A stretch of 64,000 bases of DNA from Micromonospora sp. WMMD1155 (GTDB lineage Bacteria > Actinomycetota > Actinomycetes > Mycobacteriales > Micromonosporaceae): NCBI RefSeq assembly GCF_029581275.1, contig NZ_CP120742.1:2826501-2890500 (forward strand), given 5' to 3'. Positions 17,298 through 26,329 of the stretch are shown here, in pieces. The notes under the pieces were generated by a model, which saw nothing but the letters and a program-made list of their open reading frames with translations, did not search any database and had not been told where the DNA came from. The number at the start of each line of letters is the position of its first letter. Position 1 is the stretch's first letter. The translations under genes were made by a program, and so were the position numbers.

Positions 17298-18338
17298 CTA
17301 CCGAGAGCTGCGCGGGTTGCGGCCGCGGGTGGCGCGTAAACGACTGTCGTCATGAAGGTAGCGGGGCTCAGTCCCGACGCGGACTTCGCATTCGTCGTAG
17401 GCAGCTAGTGCTCGTTGGTGGTGCTGTCGTAGGGCTTGGCGAAGCTCTGCCGGCTCCTCGGCGGCAACGTCGGCGCCGAAGCTGGCCACCAATGGGACGA
17501 GCCACTGCCAGTTATCCACGTACAAAACGATGCGTACGGTGCCGTCTTGCCCGTGTTGGACCTCGGAGTCGGGTTTGAGCCCGAGCCGCAGCATCTCTTC
17601 ACGGGCGCTGGCTTGGACGTGTAGGGCGACTCGGACCGAACCCCGTCCGTAGTCTTCGAGATCCTGGGTCCACCACTCGCGTAGGTCGAACGCGTCGCCG
17701 GGGTGGGCGAAGGTTAGGTCCGTCCGGTTGAGTCGATCGATCAGGTTGAGACGGAAACGGCGAGGCTCACCTCGGGTGGGGGCGGCGACGAGCCACCACT
17801 CACCGCCCTTCCAGACCAGTCCGTAGGGCTTGACCGTCATGACCTCGGCTACCGTGGAGCGTTTGACGCGAACGGTGATCTCGATGGCGGTGCTGGTCAG
17901 CAGTGCGTAGCGGATGGCTGGGACGTGGCCCGAGCCTTCGTCTTGCCAGTACCAGTCGCGGGTGTCGAAGTAGATGCGTTGACCGATTTTGCGGAGCGTG
18001 TCGCGGGCGTAGGCGCTCACTCCGCCGGCTTGGAGGAGTCCGGGGTCGGTGATGGTTTCGTCCCCGTTGTCGATGAGGCCGAGCACGTAGAGGCGGAGCA
18101 CGTCGTCCGCGTCCATGATCAACGGGTCGACGGGGCTCTCAGCGCTGAGCCGGTAGCCGCCCTCGCGGCCGGCTACGGACTCGATCGGCAACCCGGCGGT
18201 GCTCAGTTCTTCGATGTCGCGGTAGATGGTGCGGACGCTGACGTCGAAGCGGGTGGCGAGTGCGGTGGCCGAGACCCAGCTCTTGGACCGTAGCTGCTGC
18301 ACGATGCCGATGTGGCGGGCATAGCGCTGGTTGACCAC
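17298..18338 (-). CDS. WYL-domain transcriptional regulator
   Basis: A 346-aa YafY-like regulator. An N-terminal winged helix (VSATALATRFDVSVRTIYRDIEELSTAGLPI) is followed by a WYL-type domain (TVKPYGLVWKGGEWWLVA, then RRFRLNLIDRL) and a C-terminal WCX-like extension. Such proteins sense nucleotides or other ligands and often control DNA-damage or defence genes. GTG 18338 is chosen for AGGAGC six bases upstream; an ATG 30 bases further upstream is possible. It lies just upstream of, and on the same strand as, the UDP-sugar dehydrogenase, and immediately downstream of the biosynthetic operon. Confidence 0.85.
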   Translation of the reverse strand: MVNQRYARHIGIVQQLRSKSWVSATALATRFDVSVRTIYRDIEELSTAGLPIESVAGREGGYRLSAESPVDPLIMDADDVLRLYVLGLIDNGDETITDPGLLQAGGVSAYARDTLRKIGQRIYFDTRDWYWQDEGSGHVPAIRYALLTSTAIEITVRVKRSTVAEVMTVKPYGLVWKGGEWWLVAAPTRGEPRRFRLNLIDRLNRTDLTFAHPGDAFDLREWWTQDLEDYGRGSVRVALHVQASAREEMLRLGLKPDSEVQHGQDGTVRIVLYVDNWQWLVPLVASFGADVAAEEPAELRQALRQHHQRALAAYDECEVRVGTEPRYLHDDSRLRATRGRNPRSSR

Positions 18339-18397
18339 GATTGCTCCTGACCTGGCGACTGTCACCATTGTCAGGGTTGGATGAGTCGTTGGCTAGA

Positions 18398-19495
18398 TCA
18401 TCGGTCGAGCGCGCGGCGGTAGGTGTCGAGCAGGGCTGCGCCTGCGGTCGCGGCGGAGTAGTGGGCGAGGTGCTCGGTGACAGTCTGCGCCGTGGGCGGG
18501 GGCTGCTGGCAGCGCGTGATGATCGCCTTGGCCATCTGGTCGTCGTCGTACGGGTCGGTGTAGGTCACCAGGTCACCGGCGATCTCGTGGTTGACCGGGG
18601 TGTCGGCGACCAGCACGGGCGCGCCTGCGGCCAGGGCCTCCTGGACGGGCAGGCCGAAGCCCTCGTAGAACGACGGCCATACGAACGCGGTACAGGTGGC
18701 GAAGTGTTGGGCGAGGCGTTCGTTGCTGAGGTGGCCGAGGACGGCGATGTCAGGCGCGCCGTTGACGGGGAAGCCGCGTTCCCAGCCGAGCCGCCCGACG
18801 AGCCTCAGCTGCGGGGGCACTATGTCGGGTGCGGCGTGCCGGGCGAGTCGGAAGGCGCGGACCAGGCGGGGGATGTTCTTGGTGGGGATGTAGACGCCGA
18901 CGGCGAGCAGGAACGGCTGCTCGGATGGTCGTGCCGTGGCGCGGGCGTGGTGGAGTTGGGCGGCGAAACGGCTGTCGATGAAGTTCGGCACGACGGCCAG
19001 CGGTTGAGGCGGTTCGCCGAAGACGTTGACGATGTCGGCGCGGCTGGACTGAGAGACGGTGATGATCGCGCGGAGCTGCGGGTGACGGATTTGGTCGCGC
19101 AGCAGGTCGTTGTCCTTCTCGCGGATGCGTTTGACCATCAGCTCGGGGTACAGGTAGCGGCCTGGGTCGTGCAGCGTGTAGACAGCGGGGTGGTCGAACC
19201 GGCGGGGTAGGTCGAACGGGTAGTGCACGAGGTCCGGCGCGAAGCCGCGTAGCGCTCGGGTCAGGGCGTGGGCGTGGCGGCTGCTCACGGTGAGCACGTT
19301 GACGTGCGGGAACGCGTCGACGGGGAACGCGGCCTGCTCGCTGTCGCGGACCACCACGGCAGTCCGGACCTGCTCGTGCACGGTGCCGAGGGCTTCGAGC
19401 AGGAGCAGGATGTAGCGTTCGACGCCGGTCTGGAAGCTGCCGCGCCAGTAGCGAGCGTCGATCGCGACCCGCAGGTGGGTGTCAGGACCGGGCAC
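18398..19495 (-). CDS. Glycosyltransferase, GT4 family
   Basis: A 365-aa GT-B glycosyltransferase. The N-terminus DARYWRGSFQTGVERYILLLLEAL is typical of GT4 enzymes with a glycine-containing acceptor loop. The C-terminal donor site reads FVWPSFYEGFGLPVQEALAAGAPV, the E-x7-E signature region. Soluble. It overlaps the DNA glycosylase gene by 14 bases and is last in the eight-gene operon from 27366. It probably adds a sugar to the pathway product. Confidence 0.88.
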   Translation of the reverse strand: MPGPDTHLRVAIDARYWRGSFQTGVERYILLLLEALGTVHEQVRTAVVVRDSEQAAFPVDAFPHVNVLTVSSRHAHALTRALRGFAPDLVHYPFDLPRRFDHPAVYTLHDPGRYLYPELMVKRIREKDNDLLRDQIRHPQLRAIITVSQSSRADIVNVFGEPPQPLAVVPNFIDSRFAAQLHHARATARPSEQPFLLAVGVYIPTKNIPRLVRAFRLARHAAPDIVPPQLRLVGRLGWERGFPVNGAPDIAVLGHLSNERLAQHFATCTAFVWPSFYEGFGLPVQEALAAGAPVLVADTPVNHEIAGDLVTYTDPYDDDQMAKAIITRCQQPPPTAQTVTEHLAHYSAATAGAALLDTYRRALDR

Positions 19496-20429
19496 CGGAG
19501 CGCACCCCCACGGTCTTGCCGATGGTGCCGACCCACTGTTCGGTGTCGGTGGTCAGGAAGTCGAGGACGTGTTCGCCGAGGTGTCCCCATTGTTGGTCGA
19601 TGAACGCGGCGACCGCTTCCGGGCTGGGGTTGGGGTTGTCCAGGTAGAGCCGGCCGATTACGTCGATGACGTAGGTGTCGACGTGGGGGGTGCCGCCGCT
19701 GCCGTAGACGAGGTTCGCGGTGAGGTTGGCGGTGTAGGGGCCGACGCCCTTGATGCCGAGCAGGTCCGTGATCACCTCGCCGGGTGGGCGGCTGCGCCAG
19801 TCGGCCCAGGTGTAGCCGACCTCGGTGAGGTAGCCGGCGACGTTGGCGAGGTCCTTCGCGCGGAACCCGACCTTGCAGGCGCGCAGTTCCTCGTCGGTGG
19901 CACGGGCCATCATCTGCGGTGTCGGGAACACGTGCACGGGCTCGCCGGCCACCGTCTCGCCGCTGGGCTCGCCGAAGGCGGCGGCGAGGTTGCGCATCAT
20001 GGCGTAGATGCGGTTGAAGTTGGTGCGCTTGGCGCACACCACCCCGCACAGTGCCTCGAACACGTCGGGGTAGAGCTTGCCGCGGCCGAGGCCGCGGTGG
20101 CTGACGGCGGCCTGCAGGACCGGATCGCCGGAGGCGAGGGCGACGATCTGCTCGTACGGGTAGTCCAGTTGCAGGCAGCGCACCAGCGCGGCGCGGACCT
20201 GTTCGACACCATCGGGAACGGTGTCGTCCACAGTGATCCGGGCGGTGAGCTGGTTGGGTGCGCTCTGCCTGATCCGGGCGGCGGCGTGGTGGGCGTCCTT
20301 GGGGCCGATGCGCAGCGGGCGGACCAGCTCGTCACCGTCACGCACCCACGGATAGATCAGGTAGGTCTCCAGCGCGTAGGTGAAGTCGACGTGGCTGTCC
20401 AGGTTCAGGACAAGCTCATGGCTGCTCAT
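19482..20429 (-). CDS. HhH-GPD DNA glycosylase-like protein
   Basis: A 315-aa protein of the HhH-GPD base-excision superfamily. The hairpin-helix-hairpin is LLGIKGVGPYTANL (about residues 222-235), and the catalytic Asp follows in HVDTYVIDVIGR. An N-terminal extension of about 110 residues resembles the AlkA/OGG1-type beta domain. No C-terminal FeS cysteine cluster is visible. It would excise damaged bases. ATG 20429 overlaps the S66 gene stop. Presence inside a biosynthetic operon suggests self-protection against a DNA-damaging product, as known for AlkD-type glycosylases in genotoxin clusters (inference). Confidence 0.8.
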   Translation of the reverse strand: MSSHELVLNLDSHVDFTYALETYLIYPWVRDGDELVRPLRIGPKDAHHAAARIRQSAPNQLTARITVDDTVPDGVEQVRAALVRCLQLDYPYEQIVALASGDPVLQAAVSHRGLGRGKLYPDVFEALCGVVCAKRTNFNRIYAMMRNLAAAFGEPSGETVAGEPVHVFPTPQMMARATDEELRACKVGFRAKDLANVAGYLTEVGYTWADWRSRPPGEVITDLLGIKGVGPYTANLTANLVYGSGGTPHVDTYVIDVIGRLYLDNPNPSPEAVAAFIDQQWGHLGEHVLDFLTTDTEQWVGTIGKTVGVRSGARS

Positions 20430-21367
20430 CGGGCCTCGATCAGGTCGTCGCAGTAGCGCAGGACCGGGCTGTCGTCGTCGAGCCGCAGCTCGACCGTCCC
20501 GCCGATCGGCAGCGGGATCTTGCGGGGGGTATGCCCGAACTCGACGTTGGTGATTACCGGGAAGGCGCCGCCGACGCAGCGCACGATCAGCTCGTCCCAG
20601 CCCGCGTCGGGCGCGTCGCCCCGGCTGGTGTCCACGGGCACGCCGACGACGAGCGCGGCGATCCGGTCGAAGATGCCGGCCAGCCGTAGGTGGGTGAGGG
20701 CGGCGTCGATGTCCACCCAGTCCACGAAGACCTCTTCGAGGATCAGGATGGTGCCGTCGAGGTCCGGTAGGTAGTCGGTCCCAACGAGCGCGCGGATGCT
20801 GCCGAGGTGCCCGCCGACGACCGGGCCTCGCACGGTGCCGTCCGCGCCGCGCACGGTTCTCCAGTCCTTGCCCGGAACCTCCCGCCCGGTCAGGCCGCCG
20901 GTGATGGCCTCGAAGAAGGCGGTGGCGGTGTCCTCGTGCACCGGGTTCTGGAAGAAGTCGTAGCCGGAGGGGCCGTGCAGGGTGAGCAGGCCGGCGCGGG
21001 CGTGGATGGCGTTGAGCAGGACGGCGGGGTCGGACATGGCGGTCAGGATGGTGGGGTTGGCGGCGATGGCGTCGTAGTCGAGCAGGGGCAGCAGTTGCGC
21101 CGCCCCCTTCCCGCCGGTCACGGGCACGATGAGCCGCACGTCCGGGTCGGTGAAGGCCGCGGTGAGGTCGGCCGCGCGTTGCTCGGCCGGACCGGCGAGG
21201 TACCCGGTGGCGGCCCGGCAGCTCGGGTAGGTGCGCACCTCGTATCCGCGACCGCGCAGGTAGCCGACGAGCCGGTCGAGGTCGTCGCTGCTCACCGGGG
21301 ACGATGTGGCGACCAGCGCCACGGTGGAGCCGGGCGGTGCGGCCGGTGGCCGGATCGTGGTGGGCAT
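20426..21367 (-). CDS. S66-family peptidase (LD-carboxypeptidase/MccF-like)
   Basis: A 313-aa protein. Start region PPGSTVALVATSSPVSSDDLDR, nucleophile elbow IVPVTGGKGAAQLLPLLDYD (family has GGxG around the catalytic Ser; here the strand reads VTGGKGA), and later SGYDFFQNPVHEDTATAFFE, VGGHLGSIRALVGTDYLPDL and EFGHTPRKIPLPIGGTVEL give the S66 fold. The catalytic Ser is not obvious at the usual site. Members include murein LD-carboxypeptidase and MccF, which gives immunity to microcin C by cleaving an aminoacyl-nucleotide. In this operon a self-immunity role is attractive. Confidence 0.8.
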   Translation of the reverse strand: MPTTIRPPAAPPGSTVALVATSSPVSSDDLDRLVGYLRGRGYEVRTYPSCRAATGYLAGPAEQRAADLTAAFTDPDVRLIVPVTGGKGAAQLLPLLDYDAIAANPTILTAMSDPAVLLNAIHARAGLLTLHGPSGYDFFQNPVHEDTATAFFEAITGGLTGREVPGKDWRTVRGADGTVRGPVVGGHLGSIRALVGTDYLPDLDGTILILEEVFVDWVDIDAALTHLRLAGIFDRIAALVVGVPVDTSRGDAPDAGWDELIVRCVGGAFPVITNVEFGHTPRKIPLPIGGTVELRLDDDSPVLRYCDDLIEAR

Positions 21368-21372
21368 CGTGT

Positions 21373-23778
21373 CTACCTTCCTGGTTGGTCTTCTGGGGCG
21401 GCGTCGCGGACGACGCGGAAGCCCACGAGGTGCCCGCAGTGCTCGGCGGACTCCAGGGGGCGCACGGTGGCGCGCAGGAAGTAGGCGTTGGCGCGCGTGT
21501 CACCGCCTCGGTACTGCGGGTGGTCGCGGTAGCTGCCGGAGCACCACTGCCACACATGGCCGGTCATGTCCTGGACTCCGAACGGCGAGGTCCCCCATCG
21601 ATTGGCGGTAATCGTATGGAGGGCCGAGCCTCGGGCCAAGCAACGCGGCGGCGCGGGCATAGCGGCGCCCCAGGGGAACCATCGGCCGTCGGTGCCACGG
21701 GCGGCGAACTCCCATTCATCCTCGGTGGGCAGCCGACCGCCAGCCCACAGCGCGTAGCGCTGCGCCCAGATCCAGGGCACGACGGCCGGCAGTTGTCCCG
21801 TCCCGAACGCCGGTCGGGCGTCCCCTACAGGGCCGATGACGTACTGCTCGCCGGTGGCTTCGACAGCCGCGGCCTGTTCCGCTCGGTCGGCTGCGCGGAG
21901 GAAGGCGGCGAACATGTCGCGGCTGACGAGGTGCTGATCCATCCAGAACGGCGCGAGATCGACCGGGCGCGGGTCTTCACCGATGGGATCGAGCCCGAAC
22001 ACGGACCGGACCACCGCGCGGTCCTCAGCGCGGAGCCCGAGGGTGGCCGGGCCGCCGGGGACGAGCACCTCGGTTGCGCCGTCGCTGTCCCGCACGCGCG
22101 ACTGTGTCGGCGTCTCGGGGGCCGGCTGCAGGGTGGCGTCGAGGTAGCGGGCCATCACCGTCAGAAGATCGTCGGGGCTTTCTCCGTCGCGGGTCACGGT
22201 CGTGCCCGTGAACGAGAACCCTGCCCCGTCGGGCACCGGCTCGGCCCACTGTTGGTGCGCATACCACTGGGCGTAGGTCTCGTTGCGGCCGTTGGGCTGC
22301 CACCGGGCGGTCAGTTCCTTGACGCCCCGATTGAGCGCGACGGCCTGGACCTGGCCGAACATGCGTCGCTGGGCTCCGGCCCACAGCAGCCGGCAGCTTG
22401 CCAGGAACGAGTCCAGCAGGGCCGGGCCGTCCGGCGGGTAGGTGATCTCGGCGCAGCCGATGATCTCGTCGGTGAGGTCTGATCCGTGGTACGTGACCCG
22501 AAACGCCAGGACGCACCAGGCCGGGTCGGCGACCAGGGCCGCCAACTGGTCGGCGGTTCGGCGAGGGGTGGTCATGTTGAACTGGTTGGTGCGGGCGTGC
22601 AGTTGTGCTAGTCGCCGCAGGGTCTCCTCGTCGGTCGGGTCCTCGACACACACGATCTCCGGGACGAGTTCGCCGTTGCGGCGGGCCTGGTAATAGCGTG
22701 TCCGTTGCAGGTCCGAGGTCGTGGGCGGTTGGTCGCTGCCGGGGTGTAGCTGCCGGAACAGATCCGTGACGAGCAGCGGAGTGGCTGCCACCGCGGGCAC
22801 GTGCAGTGCCGGGTAGGCGGTGCGCAGGCGCTCCTGCTGGCCGGGGTTGTCGTCGATGAACGCCGCGTGGTGCGGGGCGATCTGGTCGAAGTAGCCCAGT
22901 GCCGACGTGGTCGCGGCGGTCTTGTCGATGTCCGGTGCGGCCCACAGCTCCGCCAGTGGCACGGCCGGGTCGACACCGTCGAGGGCGGCCTGCGCCGCGG
23001 TCGGGTCGTTCTTGCTGATGCCGGCCAGCAGTACGCCGCGCCGCTGCCGTCCGGCGAGGTGCTGCCGCCATACCCGGTGACCGAGCTGGCCGACGAGCCC
23101 GCCAACTGTGAGCGCGTCCGGCAGGCCGTCCTCGGCGACCGTGCCGGGCCACAGCACTCCATCGAGATCGGTCAGGAACACCTTGGGCGCGGTGGCCAGG
23201 TGCGGGGCGAGCGCCTGCCAGTGCGCCCAAGCCAGGTCCACCAGTCGGTTCCACAGGTAGCCGACACGGTCGCGGCGGCCGAGCGCCTCCAGTGCGGCGG
23301 CCATCGCCGGGAAGTCCTCACCGGCGGTCAGCACGTCGAGGTCGGCCACCCGGTGCACGGGCACCACCACCGCACCGGCCGCCGTCGCGACCTCGGCCAC
23401 ATGCGCGTTAGCCTGCTCCACCGCGTGCGCCGACATCGGATCGACGTGCGGCAGGGTCTGGACCAGCGTCAGGCCCGTCCGGCCCTGAACGGTGGACAGC
23501 CGATCGTGCAGTGCGGCGGCCAGCGCGGTCTCGGCCCGGTTGGCGTTGCCGTACACCCTGCTCGCGGCGTCGATCGCCACGGTCACCACAACCGTGACCC
23601 TTGGTGGCGAATCCTGCGCGTCGCCGAACCTGGCGGCGAGTCTTTGCACCAGCGATGCCAACCCCGGCAGCCGTGCTCCGTCCGGGACGAAGCTGATGTC
23701 CAGGACCTCCGTCTCCGGCTCGCCGGCGAGGTCCGGCCTTTCCAGGTCAGCCAGCCAGCGCATGTATCCCGGCGTCAT
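21373..23778 (-). CDS. FkbH-type HAD/acyltransferase fused to a sulfatase-modifying-factor (FGE-like) domain
   Basis: An 801-aa fusion. Residues 1-190 form the FkbH N-terminal region. Residues 200-310 are the HAD phosphatase, with DLDGVLWPGTVAEDG near 203, GISKNDP near 253 and FIDDNPGQ near 307. A GNAT-like part includes ARTNQFNMTT near 397. From about 570 to the end is a formylglycine-generating-enzyme/EgtB-like domain (LPTEDEWEFAARGTDG, then WGTSPFGVQDMTGHVWQW). The usual FGE C-terminal Cys pair is not seen. FkbH proteins dephosphorylate 1,3-bisphosphoglycerate and load glyceryl on a carrier protein. ATG 23778 follows AGGAGG by five bases. I know no described protein with this fusion. Confidence 0.88.
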   Translation of the reverse strand: MTPGYMRWLADLERPDLAGEPETEVLDISFVPDGARLPGLASLVQRLAARFGDAQDSPPRVTVVVTVAIDAASRVYGNANRAETALAAALHDRLSTVQGRTGLTLVQTLPHVDPMSAHAVEQANAHVAEVATAAGAVVVPVHRVADLDVLTAGEDFPAMAAALEALGRRDRVGYLWNRLVDLAWAHWQALAPHLATAPKVFLTDLDGVLWPGTVAEDGLPDALTVGGLVGQLGHRVWRQHLAGRQRRGVLLAGISKNDPTAAQAALDGVDPAVPLAELWAAPDIDKTAATTSALGYFDQIAPHHAAFIDDNPGQQERLRTAYPALHVPAVAATPLLVTDLFRQLHPGSDQPPTTSDLQRTRYYQARRNGELVPEIVCVEDPTDEETLRRLAQLHARTNQFNMTTPRRTADQLAALVADPAWCVLAFRVTYHGSDLTDEIIGCAEITYPPDGPALLDSFLASCRLLWAGAQRRMFGQVQAVALNRGVKELTARWQPNGRNETYAQWYAHQQWAEPVPDGAGFSFTGTTVTRDGESPDDLLTVMARYLDATLQPAPETPTQSRVRDSDGATEVLVPGGPATLGLRAEDRAVVRSVFGLDPIGEDPRPVDLAPFWMDQHLVSRDMFAAFLRAADRAEQAAAVEATGEQYVIGPVGDARPAFGTGQLPAVVPWIWAQRYALWAGGRLPTEDEWEFAARGTDGRWFPWGAAMPAPPRCLARGSALHTITANRWGTSPFGVQDMTGHVWQWCSGSYRDHPQYRGGDTRANAYFLRATVRPLESAEHCGHLVGFRVVRDAAPEDQPGR

Positions 23779-23787
23779 CGTCACCTC

Positions 23788-24519
23788 CTACCGAGCCGCG
23801 CTGTCGAAGACCAGCCGCACCACCGTGCCGGTGGCGTAGTCCCACACCGGGTCGCAGCCCAATCCGCCGATGACGCCTGCGACCTCCTGCACTGTCAACG
23901 CCCGGCCAGCGGGTAGTCCGGCATAGTGCGCGCCGACGTCGGTGACGCCCTTGAGGGCGAGGATCTGCTCGGCCTGCGGGGACGCGACCAGGGAAGGCGC
24001 GACCACGTTGACTCGCACGCCGTGGCGTGCCTCCTCTTTGGCCAGCGTCAGCGCGAGTGCCTCCAACGCCGCCTTCGACGCGGTGTAGGCGCCGTTACCG
24101 GCGCCGGTCACGCGCACGGTGTCCGAGCTGACGACGACGAGCCGGGCCGCCCCGGCGCGGGCCCGAGGGGCGAGTGCCTGCCAGGCCGCGACGAGGCCGA
24201 GCGCGTTCACCGTGAACAGCCGGTCGAACTCCTCCGCGGGTGTATCCGCCACCGGCCGTTTCGAGGACGGGACACCGACGGCGAACACCACGACGGCAAG
24301 CCGGTCAGGAACGGCGTCCACGGCTGCGCGGAGCCTCGTGGCGTCGTCGCTGGCCGCGTCGAACGGCACCCAGCCGGTACCGGCGTCGGCGCCGCAGGGG
24401 TGCTGCCCGTGGTGGGTGGCGATGACGCCCAGCCCGCGTGTGCGCAGCTCGGCCACCACGCCGCGGCCGATGGCGCCGGATCCGCCGACCACCACCGCGA
24501 GATCCTGCCGGCCGCCCAT
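23788..24519 (-). CDS. Short-chain dehydrogenase/reductase (SDR)
   Basis: A 243-aa classical SDR. The nucleotide-binding loop is VVGGSGAIGRGVV at the N-terminus (GxxxGxG variant GGSGAIGRG), the conserved catalytic Ser region is LVVVSSDTVRVTG, and the active site is YTASKAALEALA. It should reduce or oxidise a carbonyl/alcohol with NAD(P). The ATG overlaps the previous stop by one base (TGATG) and lies 9 bases upstream of the fusion gene's start, inside the biosynthetic operon. Confidence 0.9.
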   Translation of the reverse strand: MGGRQDLAVVVGGSGAIGRGVVAELRTRGLGVIATHHGQHPCGADAGTGWVPFDAASDDATRLRAAVDAVPDRLAVVVFAVGVPSSKRPVADTPAEEFDRLFTVNALGLVAAWQALAPRARAGAARLVVVSSDTVRVTGAGNGAYTASKAALEALALTLAKEEARHGVRVNVVAPSLVASPQAEQILALKGVTDVGAHYAGLPAGRALTVQEVAGVIGGLGCDPVWDYATGTVVRLVFDSAAR

Positions 24520-24950
24520 CAGGCCGCCTCGGTGCGCGGTGAGTCGGGGTGGTCGTTGACGAACATCTCCTCGAACCGCATCTGGGCCGCCGGGATGTCG
24601 AACAGCGCGCCGACCGCGCGTGCGGTGCTTGCCGAGGTGGAGTCGTCGCGGCCGATGACGGCCACGCAGTTCGGGAAGGCGACGTACATCCTCTCGTCGT
24701 CGAGGAAGTGCGCGTAGAACCGCTGCGGCAGCAGCACCTCGGCCACCTGCATGGCGACCGTCAGGACCCGTTGACGGGTTACGGCGAGTTCGGCGATCTG
24801 CACCGGCAGGGTGCCGCTGAGCAGGTGCGGATACTGGCGTACCACTACCGCTGGCAGTGGCATGGGTAGCCGCTTATCGGCCAGGCTCTCCATCAGCACC
24901 AGGCCACGCATCATGTCCTCCGGGTCGCCCTTTGAATGTTCCGGCCTCAT
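24519..24950 (-). CDS. Small operon protein, relative of the 27505 protein
   Basis: A 143-aa protein without a domain I recognise by name. Its C-terminal half (FYAHFLDDERMYVAFP, then GRDDSTSASTARAVGALFDI) aligns without gaps to the protein encoded at 27505 (WYVDFHTEDQKYVVFP, then RGDTQGRAEAVAYARSQGV), so the two are paralogues. It could be a substrate-binding or scaffold partner of the radical SAM enzymes. ATG 24950 overlaps the radical SAM stop (ATGA). No phosphopantetheine motif is visible, so it is unlikely to be a carrier protein. Confidence 0.75.
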   Translation of the reverse strand: MRPEHSKGDPEDMMRGLVLMESLADKRLPMPLPAVVVRQYPHLLSGTLPVQIAELAVTRQRVLTVAMQVAEVLLPQRFYAHFLDDERMYVAFPNCVAVIGRDDSTSASTARAVGALFDIPAAQMRFEEMFVNDHPDSPRTEAA

Positions 24951-26329
24951 GCCGACACCTCCGCTCGTGCTGCCCCGGGTTGCTTCACCAGGCGCGTGTG
25001 GGCGCGGGCACGCGCGACGGTCGCCGCCGATGTCCACGGCGTCTGCGAGTCGTAGTAGTCGAAGTCGGCCCAGCCCTCCAAGGTGTCTGGTGCCTCGAAC
25101 CCGCAGCGCAGCGCGTCATCGAACAGTGGCGTGCCGGGGAACGGGCCGAACAGGTGCACCCGCGTCTCCGGCCGTGGCTCCAGGTGGCTGATCGCGGTCA
25201 GCAGGTCGTAGGTCTCGTCCACCTCGGCGTCGGTCTCGCCGGGGAATCCGACGATGAACGTGTAGCAACCGAGGATGCCGTGCGCGGCGATGTCGGCTGC
25301 CACGTCGTACGCCTGTTCCCGGGTGATCTCCTTCCGAACGATGTCGCGCAGCACCCGATCGGAGCCCGACTCGATCCCCATCAGCAGCCGCCGGCACCCG
25401 GAGTCGGCGATGCTGCCCAACAGGTCGAGCCGCTGCTTGCGGGAGCGCAGCACATCGTTCGGGTTGATCGAGGCCGCCCAGGCCACGTCGAGCTGGCGTG
25501 CGACGAGCGCCTGGCAGAAGTCGACCGCCCGGCGGGGCTGGACGAAGAAGTCGGCGTCGTAGAACTTCACCCCGCTCAGGTCGTACGCCTCGACCAGCTC
25601 GGCGATGTCCTGCACCAGCGGGTCGGCCGGCATGGACGACCAGGCCCGCTGATAGGTCAGTTCGTAGCAGAACTGACACTTGTAGACGCAGCCCTGCGAC
25701 GAGACGTAGTTCAGCGTCCGGGGTGCCACCGTCGGGTCATCGCGTATGTACTCCTGCACGTTGAGCAACTGCCACGGGTAGCGGGCCATCATTTCCGTCT
25801 TCGGTGCGTTCGCCGGTCCCTTCACCAGATGCCCGCCGCGCGTCATCAGCAGCCCCGGAACTTGATCCAAGCGGCCCGACCCCAGCAGGCAGCGCACCAG
25901 CTCAGGCATCGACCGCTGCCCCGGGCCGACGAGCGCCATGTCGACCAGCTCGTGCGCCGCGGTCTGTTCTCCGAGCACGTTGACGTGCGGTCCGCCGAAC
26001 ACCACCGGGGGACACCCCCTGCGGAGCTTCGCCTCCCGCACCATCTGCAAGGCGTGCCGGATCTGCCCGCCGCCAGTCATGATGCTGACCCCGATGCACA
26101 CCGCCCGGTCGAGGTGCTCGTCCAGAAACGCGGTCCACTCCTGCGTGGTGCGCTGGTTCCCGTCGAAGATCATGACATCGACGTCACCGTCCGCGAGGAG
26201 GCGTTGCGCGATCGTCAGCAGCGAGAACGGCATCCAGTGGTATAGGTAGTCCTTCTCGTGCTCCACCTGGGGGTAGGCCAGGATCACCAGACGACGCCGC
26301 GACGGAGACGGCAATAGCATCGTCGTCAT
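24947..26329 (-). CDS. B12-binding-domain radical SAM protein
   Basis: A 460-aa protein. Residues 15-150 resemble the cobalamin-binding fold (VVFGGPHVNVLGEQ, VDMALVGPGQRSMPEL), but the DxHxxG base-off ligand motif is not seen. The radical SAM cluster motif CVYKCQFCYE (CxxxCxxC) lies near residues 214-221, followed by KFYDADFFVQP and LMGIESGSDRVL. The layout matches Elp3/MiaB-superfamily B12 radical SAM enzymes, many of which do methylation or rearrangement in natural-product pathways. It is coupled by four-base overlaps to both neighbours. Confidence 0.88.
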   Translation of the reverse strand: MTTMLLPSPSRRRLVILAYPQVEHEKDYLYHWMPFSLLTIAQRLLADGDVDVMIFDGNQRTTQEWTAFLDEHLDRAVCIGVSIMTGGGQIRHALQMVREAKLRRGCPPVVFGGPHVNVLGEQTAAHELVDMALVGPGQRSMPELVRCLLGSGRLDQVPGLLMTRGGHLVKGPANAPKTEMMARYPWQLLNVQEYIRDDPTVAPRTLNYVSSQGCVYKCQFCYELTYQRAWSSMPADPLVQDIAELVEAYDLSGVKFYDADFFVQPRRAVDFCQALVARQLDVAWAASINPNDVLRSRKQRLDLLGSIADSGCRRLLMGIESGSDRVLRDIVRKEITREQAYDVAADIAAHGILGCYTFIVGFPGETDAEVDETYDLLTAISHLEPRPETRVHLFGPFPGTPLFDDALRCGFEAPDTLEGWADFDYYDSQTPWTSAATVARARAHTRLVKQPGAARAEVSA

